From Bacteroidales bacterium (GTDB taxonomy: Bacteria > Bacteroidota > Bacteroidia > Bacteroidales > WCHB1-69): a DNA stretch of 64,000 bases. A program made the translations under genes and the position numbers. The notes below the pieces were generated by a model that did not search any database, was not told where the DNA came from, and saw nothing but the letters and a program-made list of their open reading frames with translations. Position 1 is the stretch's first letter. Each line of letters opens with the position of its first letter. Location of the stretch: contig JAFZKY010000023.1 of the NCBI GenBank assembly GCA_017551725.1, positions 1 through 64,000 of the forward strand, given 5' to 3'. Below are positions 10,781 to 19,700 of this stretch, piece by piece.

Positions 10781-13700
10781 TTATTCTTCAACAGGTTTAA
10801 TGGTGAACATCAGGGCTCCCGATGTATAGGTGTAAATATTGATGCTTCCGTAGCTGCCCGGACGGAGCAGGCCATGCGGCTCGCCCTCAATGGTGAGCGG
10901 CACCCGCAGTACTACATTGTTCTGGCTCACACCTTCCGGAGTCAGGGCGATGGGCGAGCCGCCAAGGCTGGTAATCTCCAGCACCTGGTCGCGCAAATCG
11001 ACATTGCCGGTGTTGCCAAACTCCAACAGCATCACCACACTTCGGTTGGGACGCGGCGAGCTGGGGAAGACCAAGTTGTAAGACACATCCATAGGCTGGC
11101 CATTCTCAATGGTAAAACCATTGTGCAAGGTGGCCTCGCCCTCGCACAGGGTGAGGGCATGCACATCATATACGCCCGGAGTCTTACCCGCTAAATTGAA
11201 ACGGGCAAACGCCTGGTAATAATTGACATATATCAGCGTGTCGGCGGTGATCTCTTCCTGAGCGTTGCGCAAACTCACGATCATGTCGGGACGGAAGCGC
11301 GAGCCGGTCAGCTCCACCGTCACCTCACCCGTGTTACCACCGTGGTTGTCGTTGACGGCATGCAGCTCAAACGGCAGGATGTCGGCACGGATGACCGTAT
11401 TCTGGGAATTGCCCGCCGGCGTGGAACCATAAACGTTCACCCCATAGTAGCCCGGCAACGTGGACGGGATGTACAATGTCGGATTGGCCGTATATTGCCC
11501 AATGGTGGAATAGTTGTAGTTGAGATTGTCGCCAATGTCATTGTGGGTGGTGTAAATCATGTTCACCGCATTGGACAAAGAATCCTCCGAGGTCAGATGA
11601 ATACGGACGGTCTGATTGACATTGCCGTCCACATTCAAGATGAAATCCGAAGGCTCGTTGTTGACGAGCGTATCCGCCACATCGGTGTTGAACGGCAAGG
11701 TTCGGATGGCAACCGTGAACGGCACGGTGGTATGTCCGCTGTTGTTGTTCTCATCCACCTCGTTGAAGGCGTTGGTGACATCCGTTTTGACAATAAGATA
11801 ATAGTTGCCAGCCTTCAAACCGCTGATGCGTCCGTTCAATCCCATAGGCATGGACTGGTCCATCGGCAGGTAGATGGCGTTGGTGATGCTGCCTAACAAC
11901 CGGTCGTTGACATCGAAAACGGTGTCGGCGGATATATAGACCAACGAACGCAAGCCATTACCCGTCAGCGTGTTATCGCCAATATTCTGGAGCGTCCATG
12001 TAACATGGAGCACCTCACCCGACACGACCGAGCTTTCGCTGGAGATGTCTTTTACAATCAAATCGCCTGGCGGCGGCAGCACCACCTGTATGGGCACACC
12101 CGCTATATTGTTGCTCTGGTTGCTCTCGAACATGTTATTGTCGATATTGGTCGTCAGCAGCAAATGGAAATTACCGTTCTTGGGCAGCGGCACGGTGAAC
12201 GCGAGCGTGTCACGATAGTATTCGTTCACCGCTAACGACATCCGACTGCGATTCTGGGTCAGCAACAGGTAATCATCACTTTCGTAACTGCTGTTCGGCG
12301 ACAGGAACAGGTGGTCGTTCCAATTGTAGTTCACGATGGGAACCTCGCCCACATTGGTCACCTTGTAGGCTATGCGCGACGGCTGGCCACTGAGGATATC
12401 ATCCAAGACTTCCACCTCCCCGATAGCCAAATCCGGAGTGGGTATGCTGTTGATAGTCACGACTTTCATCTTCGAGTTGTTCGTCGGATCAATATCCGGG
12501 TTGACACTGTTGAAATCGGTGATGGCAATCAGATAGACGGAGGATGGGGTTCCTAACGGGATCGTCACCTGTAAGTCGGTCCAATAGTCGGCTCCGGCCT
12601 CCAAGACGGCATTGTGCGCTACCGGCGACATCTGCTGGTCGGAAGGGTTCAGCCATTGGTCGGGCGACAGGTAGATCACATCGTGCCAAGGTCTTACCAA
12701 CGTCGGCTTCGTGGATGTGTTCACAACGTGCAGACGATATGTGGCTGTCTGGCCCCATTGTAACACATCCGGACCATCGATTTCCGTCACTTTCAAGTCA
12801 AGTTGGTAGATGCTGACCGTGGTGGCGTTACTGATCTTCTGGTTGTTGTTTTCCCCGTTATGTTCATATAGCTGATTGTTGGCATCCGTCACAAGATAGA
12901 CGTAATATTGGCCGACCATCTCATTGGTTGGAATGGCCGCGTACGTCGTAAGTGCCACCGAATCTCCCACCGCCAAGTTGAGGACATCGTTGACGGAGGC
13001 TAACAACTTGGTGGTATCGTAACTGATGGGCGACCGCGAATAGTAGAATTTCTGCGTCACCGTAGTGCCTTGCAACGCTGCAGTACCCTGGTTCCGGATG
13101 ACGTAGTTCAACTCAAACTCCGCACCCAAGTAGGTCTGTGCGGGAATGGTCAGCTGGCTGACGACAAGGTCCGGCGAAGGGCTGAGACTCACCTCTATAG
13201 GTCCGCTTTGTGTATGGTTGTTGTTGTATCTGCCGTTTTCGCAAATGGCGGTATCCGCATTGCATACAATATGATAATAATAGGTTCCGTTGAGGCCGTT
13301 GGGCACCGTGACGGTACACGTGTAGTCAGCGGCTCTGCCCACCGCAAGGTTCACGTTATGCGTGTAACGCCCGATGAGATCGCTCTCCTGATAGGAGGTC
13401 GGAGAGGTGCTGAGGTAGAAATAATCCGTCACCTGTGTGTTGGTGATGGCCTCGGTGCCCGTATTGGTCACAATGTACGACAACACAGCGGGCGTGCCGC
13501 TCCAAACGGCGGTATCCTGAGTGGTGAAACCGGTCAGAGCCATATCGTAATCCTTCATCGTCAAAGGCATTGCCTTACTGTTATTGTCCTCATTGCTTTC
13601 GCCGACAAGCTGGGTATAGTCGGCAACAATGGTGAGGGTGGATCCGTTACCGCTCGGACAAGGCAGTTGCAAGTTGACCGTGCGCACGATAGAATCGCCC

Positions 13701-16700
13701 GCCGCAATGCTGAGGTTGTTCACGGTAATCTGGTAAACCTCCTCATTGTTTAAAAAGATACGGTCATAGAAGGCTCGGCTGATCAAGTTGCCAGGACCGT
13801 TGTTGCGCATGGTCCAGCGGATAGTGGTGGGCGCGTTGGTGCTTACCTCATCCGGAACATAGATGTTGGCGACTTGCAAATCCGGCAACAGAATGGTTTC
13901 CGCTTGTGTATAAACGTTGTTGTTTTCCGCATTATATTCAAAAACAGCATCATAATAATCCACCATGACAAACAGATACCCGTTGCCCGTGAGATAATTC
14001 GGGATTGTAAATTGGGCGGAAACGTTGTACGAGCTTCCGGCATCCAAAACACCGGAATGCGGTACCGACACTAATTTTATGGCCGTTTGCGGATTAAACG
14101 TGGCCTCTTGGCAGAAATAGATCTCGTCTCTCCACTGGCTCACGAAGGTAGGACTGCTGCCGTTGTTGGTGACGGTGAACGAACAGGTGTATTGGCCATT
14201 GACATCCACCGCCGTCGGCATGGTCACCGCCGATATCTCAAGGTCGGTAAGCCAGGACATCGTTACCGCGAGAGGTTGCGACATGCTTATATTATTCTGC
14301 TCATTAATGCCTTCGTATAAGGTATTGTTGTTGTCGGTTATTACAATATAATAATAGTTACCGCTGAGGAAATCCACAGGAATGGTCACCTGTTCAGAAT
14401 GCTGATAGCTCTCGTTGGCGGCAAGCGGACCGCTATGGGTGTAGCGGACCAACCGTAAGTCCTCAACTGTGCTCAAAACAGTGTCTCTGGACAGATACAC
14501 CACATCGGTCCATTCACCCATTGCTGTGGCATCGCCTTGATTGGTCACCGTCCATGACACGTTGGTCTCATAGCCGGAAAGGGCATTGCCACCATGTACC
14601 ACAGAACTGACGACCAGATCCGGGGTGGGAGGTTGCTGGATGGTGATCACCTTGTAGAAGAAGTTGTCGTTTTCATGGCCGCTTCCCTCCGTTATTTGGT
14701 TGTAATCTCTGAAGATTGTTCCGGAAAGATAAGGATAGGGATTGCCGGAAACGCTGGGAGTGTATGGGTTGGGCGCAGTTTGATGTCCGGTGATGGAGAA
14801 ATCGATGTCGCGCGCATCATGCTGGTCGGTCATCACAAACAGGAAGAAACTGCCCACGTAATCGGTGGGAATGGTTACCGTGACCGAGTTCTGATAAGAT
14901 TCCCCGGCATTGAGAGATTGGACATTGGGCACTGTGGCCAACAATATTTCTGACACATTGTACCAGAATCCGCCGCCCACACCATCCACCGGCGACAGCC
15001 AGATGTAGTCGTTCCACGTTATGCCGGGAGGGGTGTTGCCCTGCCCGTCGTTGGACACTGTCCAGGTGACGGTCATCTGCTGCGTGGCCACCGGGGTGGA
15101 GTTTTCAATGGAAGAGACATGCAGGTCGGGATTCCAGTTCGCCTGAAGGCTCATGACCGGACTCGTTTTGCTGACACATTCGTTCCAGGCCACCACTTTC
15201 CAGTAATAGACCTTGCCCGCCGTGTATTGGGGTAACGTCACGTCATTCATCATCGGTTGGGTGAGGCCGGACCGGGTGGGTGTGGTGGGCGTCGCATCGT
15301 TGGCCGACCATAGGTAGAAGTCGTAGGAAGTGACGTGCTCCAACGCATTCCAGGAGAAGTCCATCTGGTTGGAGTATAGGATTTGTCCGTTAGTAGGCAG
15401 CATGTTGGAGAAATCCGACGGCGGTGTCAGCTCGTCCGGATTGCACTGGGTCTGGAAGTTGACGATGACAGAGAAGATGCTCGTCAGACTGTTGTCGCAA
15501 ATGGAGCGCACCTTGGCCGCATAATGGCGGTTGAGAGAAAGGTTCTGAATGGTGCAGAAGGTGTCGCTGACGGTCATGCTTTGCGTTTGTCCGCCCACCT
15601 CACCATAGACGACCAGCCACTGGGTCTCGTTTCCGACAGGATGCCAGACCAGCCGGGCACTGTTGGTGGTGATGTTCTCCGCCCGCAAGCCGATTACCGA
15701 AGGACAGTTGTTCTGCTCCTGCGCCTCCGAACAGCCGATATCCACTATGTTACCGTAGATACGCTGGCTGCCATAGAAATCGAGATTGTCGGTCATCACA
15801 CTGTTATTACCGATGTTGATACAGGAAGAGGTGGGATGGAGCCGGAAATCCTCCTGGTCGGGATCCATGAAGCGCACATAGTTCACGGTCGGGTCGAAGC
15901 CATCGTTGGTGGACGCGAGCGTGATGTTGCCCATGCCGTTAAAGCCATCCTCCACCGCACAATAGGTATAAGTGCCATACCCATACGGGTCATAGATGTT
16001 GCTGGAGACATAATTCGCCTTGTTGCCATAGACGATGCAGTTGGTGACGGTCGGGTAGCCACCCCGGTGAATACCCGCACCGGATGAGTTGCTGATTGTG
16101 GTCGAATTGAAGATAATATCGCAATTCACTAAGGAACAATTGTTGTTGTTCATATACACACCGCCACCTGTCTGGGCTGAATTGCCGTAAATAAGGCAAT
16201 TGGAAAATTTAGTATTATTGTTGGCATAAACACCACCACCGCTTGCTCTCGGAGTGCTGTTATGACTGATTTCCGTGTGGCTGACATATATGTTGACGGC
16301 ATAAATGCCGCCACCATTGACAGTCAGGTTATTCACGTTTTCAGCCGTATTGTTTCGGATAATACAGTTTTGAATGGATCCTGACCAACCCGTGGAGGAG
16401 CTGTAAGCCCCATTTGCGTAAACGCCTGCTCCATAGGGAAGGAGCCAGGAATTGTTACTGGATTTGTAGTAAATGTAGTTGTTTTGTATGATACAATTCC
16501 GCAAGGAGGAATAGGCCTGCATATAAACACCCGCCCCATTCTCATAGATGGCACCGTTCTGGATGGTGAAGCCGTCCCAAAGCGCGGGGGTGGAGGCTTG
16601 GAAATGATCCGCCTGGTAGAGCACGCGGCGCAGGGATTGGCCATCCAATATTGTGGCGTTGCTGTCAAGGTTGCGCAGGGAAAGGTCGTAGTTGGCGGGC

Positions 16701-19700
16701 TCGTTGCCAACAAAACCGCCATACGCGTTCACTCCTTCCTTCATAATGAAGGCATTATTGGAGTTGGTGTTGCCATAATAGGTACCTGCCGCCACCCAAA
16801 CGTCCGCACTGTATGTGGAGGCTACTTCGAGGGCCTCCTGAATGGAGGAGGTGGCGTTGTTCCAGTCTTCACCAGACTGGTTGCCCGACCCATGCTCCGT
16901 CACATAGATGATACTGCCGTAATTGGGCAGATGCACACCATTGTATTCCGATTCATAGCATCCGATGTCGATGGTGTCCTTTTGAATTCGGGGATTGCCT
17001 GCCAGATCGGTGGCCCCCACATTGACATTAATACCATGGTTGATACAGGGTGAACTGCTTGTCAGCCGCCAATCGGCATTGAGGGTGGAGTCCGACGAGC
17101 CCACCGTGTCCGACGGATGGACAAAGAACGGATAGAAGGGCTTGCTGCCGGTGTTTTCGGTTAAAATAAGAATGTTGCCTTCGCCGGCTTTTCCCCCTTC
17201 CACTGCTGTATAACTGCAAGAGAATGTTCCCGTGATGTTGGAGATTTTACCTTTGTTGCGGTTGCCCCAAACAATACAATTGGTCATATAGGTTCTGGAG
17301 GTATAGGAAGAGTAGAATCCTCCGCATGAGTTGTTGTACGTACTCTCATTGTTGACGAAGGTGCAGTTGCTGATATCGCCATAGCCGTACATACCGCCGC
17401 CATTTCCATAGGATGTGTTGTTGGCCACCAAACAGTTGGAAACTCTGCTGTATTCTGCCGTTAATCCGCCGGCATTGCTGCCTGACTTATTGTGGGTGAA
17501 CGTGCAACAGGAAATGTTACTGGTATATGCGTATAAACCGCCACTATTGCTATGGGATGTGTTATGTGTAAAAGTACAATAGAGCAAAGAGCTATTAGAG
17601 GATATATAGGCACCACCACCGCTGCTGTTGGTAGTATTGTCAATAAAAGTGCAGTTTTGCAAATAGATGCTGTCTGTATAGCTGGAGTTATAACCATAAC
17701 CATAGATGCCACCACCTGAACCTGTGGCTAAGTTGTGCGTTATGGTACAATTGGAAAGGAGAGAGTTTACGCGCAAATAAGCTCCACCGCCGGTACCGGA
17801 AATATAACCGTTCTGTATGGTAAAACCGTCCCACTTGGTGATTTTCTTGAAAGATTCCGTCTGTACGAGCACGCGGCGTGTGTTCTGCCCGTCTAAAATG
17901 GTGGGATGCGCGTCAAAGTCGCGTGTTGAGAGGTCGAAATCCTCGCCTTCGTTGCCCGCAAAGCCGCCATAGACGTTGATACCCTCCATCATCGTGAATG
18001 CGTTGTAGCCGGTGGTGTCCCCGTAATAGATACCTTCCGCCACCCAGATGTCCGTGTTGTACATTCTGGCGAGACTAAGAGCTGTGCCGATGTCACTGCA
18101 GGCATTGGCCCAGTTGTTGCCTTCGCTGGTGCCGTTGCCGGTCTGCGTCACATAGATGATGTTTCCGTAGTGGGGCAGCACAATGCCCTCATGGTCGGAT
18201 TCGTAACAGCCAAGATCGACAATGCCGTGCCGCACACGGGCGTTGCCGTCAAGGTCGGTGCTGTCGGGGATGGTCACCAACTCGTTGCTTCCGCGGTTTA
18301 CGCAGATGGAGCCGTTCAACAGCCGCCAGCTGGTATTGGCGGTTGAATCCATATAACCCGCCGTAACCGAAGGATTCACAAAATAGGGGAAATAGCGTCC
18401 ATTCTCGAAATCCTGAGGCAATAGGGAGATGTTGTTCTCCCCCTGGAAACCGTCTTCCACAGCCGTATAAGTGCAGGTGATATTGGAATACACATTGCTG
18501 GATTCTTCTCCCATACGATTGCCCCACACGATACTGTTGTGCATGGTTCCGCTACCGTAAACGCCGCCGCCATTATAGCTGCTGCTCGTATAGGAGGCCA
18601 TGTTACGGACAATGGTCGTGTTTTCCACCACTGCGGTATAAGATCCACTGTAAATACCGCCACCGTATCCCGCTGTATTGTTTGCTATCAGACAGTTGGA
18701 AACGGAATAGCTATTGCCGTTTTCAATATAGACACCGCCGCCACTGGAACTATAATATGTGGCCACATTGTGCGTGACTTCACAATGCCGCATCATCGCA
18801 TTGCGATTTACGATACCGCCGCCGCCCGAAACAGCTTCGTTGCGGGTGATAATACAATGGTCAATAGTACAGGCTTTTTCCGATGAATTGATACCATAGG
18901 CATAGATGCCGCCACCATATTTGTCGGATCTGTTGTTTTGGATAATACAATGCCGCAATTCGGAATTATAGTACAAATACGCACCGCCACCGTTTTCGGG
19001 AGAATAACCGTTACGGATGATGAAGCCGTCCCAAATGGTTCTGTTGTTGAAACCGTTGGGCTGGGAAAGCACGCGGCGGAGCTGCTTGCCGTCCAAGATG
19101 GTGGGATGTGCGACAACATCACGTAGCGAGAGGTCGAAGGTTTCCGCTTCATTACCCACGAAACCGCCATACACGTTGACCCCGTCACACATCACAAAGG
19201 CGTTGTCGCCGAGAGTGTCCCCATAATAGATACCCTGGGCCACCCACACATCCGCATTGTTCATGCCGGCGAGAATCTGGGCCAAGTTGAGGTCTGCCAT
19301 CGCATTGCCCCAACTGCTTCCGGTGCGACTGCCACTGCCGGACGGCGTCACATACACAATAGAACCGCTGACTGGTAGGGTTATTCCCAAAAAGCCGGAT
19401 TCATAGCACCCGATGTCCACCGTATCATGCTGGATACGGGCATTGCCGTCCAAATCGGTGCCGGTGCTGTCAGCATGGGGGAGAACCATGTTACTACCAC
19501 GGTTTACACAAATGGAGCCTTGCTGCAAGCGCCAGTCGATGTTCGCGGTGCTGTCCGTATAGCCTGCCGTAGCCGCCGGATGTACAAATTTGGGTGCGAA
19601 AATCCCCCCGAAGAGATCCTCCGACATGAGCGCAATATTACCTTCGCCAGAAAATCCCCCTTCCACCGCACTGTTCGTACAATTCAACAGGGAGCCGTTG